From NCBI GenBank assembly GCA_036365515.1, contig CM070874.1, positions 46,685,083 through 46,749,082 of the forward strand: 64,000 bases of DNA, written 5' to 3'. This DNA is from Torymus aiolomorphi. Taxonomy: Eukaryota; Arthropoda; Insecta; Hymenoptera; Torymidae. The notes beneath the pieces were generated by a model. It did not search any database. It had not been told where the DNA came from and worked only from the letters and a program-made list of their open reading frames with translations. A program made the position numbers and the translations under genes. Positions 63,888-64,000 of this stretch are shown piece after piece (within the stretch, counting starts at the first letter, position 1; each line of letters starts with the position of its first letter).

Positions 63888-64000
63888 ACTGTGGTGAAAC
63901 GATTATGTTGCATGGCAATGCATATCGCTAAGGGTAATTTTGTATTGCCCCATAGCGAAGAATTTTTTATTGCACAACGTTTCCACATACAAAGTGTACA
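63888..64000. mobile_element. Palindromic element A, copy 2 (runs off the window)
   Basis: TATACTGTGGTGAAACGATT, GCATATCGCTAAGGGTAA and CATAGCGAAGAATTTTTTAT repeat the arm of copy 1. The sequence ends inside the loop at a TACAAAGTGTACA motif. Confidence 0.75.

Overview
The window is eukaryotic nuclear DNA from an arthropod, most likely an insect. It holds three intron-containing genes with GT/AG introns and insect-like products, AT-rich intergenic DNA, isolated CpG-rich blocks and many cut-and-paste transposon remnants. Non-depleted CpG, introns often below 100 nt and the transposon mix would suit a hymenopteran such as a parasitoid wasp, but the sequence does not prove the order.

Layout. 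1-4.8 kb is a satellite-like array of 0.5-0.9 kb macro-units, each with a 31-32 bp minisatellite core, interrupted by two inverted-repeat transposons. 5-12 kb is a transposon cluster: four copies of a TTAA-flanked family and a 1.8 kb foldback element whose arms are 90-bp satellite repeats open in 30-residue frames. 12-24 kb is gene-free, with CpG-rich blocks that grow denser toward the scratch gene. 24,383-33,872 (+) is a five-exon scratch zinc-finger repressor gene (669 aa). 34-45 kb is intergenic, with many palindromic repeats and a 626 bp element bearing Transib-like (RAG signal-like) ends. 45,781-51,080 (-) is a twelve-exon AFG3L2 mitochondrial m-AAA protease gene (794 aa). 54,837-57,117 (-) is a five-exon kanadaptin gene (557 aa). 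57.3-64 kb is a nest of LTRs, PIF/Harbinger remnants and palindromes.

The three genes are not a functional unit: a neuronal transcription factor, a mitochondrial protease and an FHA-domain nuclear protein. Exon joins were worked out by hand from splice signals and phase; all three models stay in frame from start to stop.

The most notable signal is a set of imperfect hairpins with unrelated stems but a shared loop motif of about 18 nt (pattern TTANNGCNCNAGCGNAGC). They occur downstream of scratch, downstream of AFG3L2, downstream of kanadaptin and inside kanadaptin's last intron. Other candidates are the 30-codon foldback satellite and the Transib-like element.
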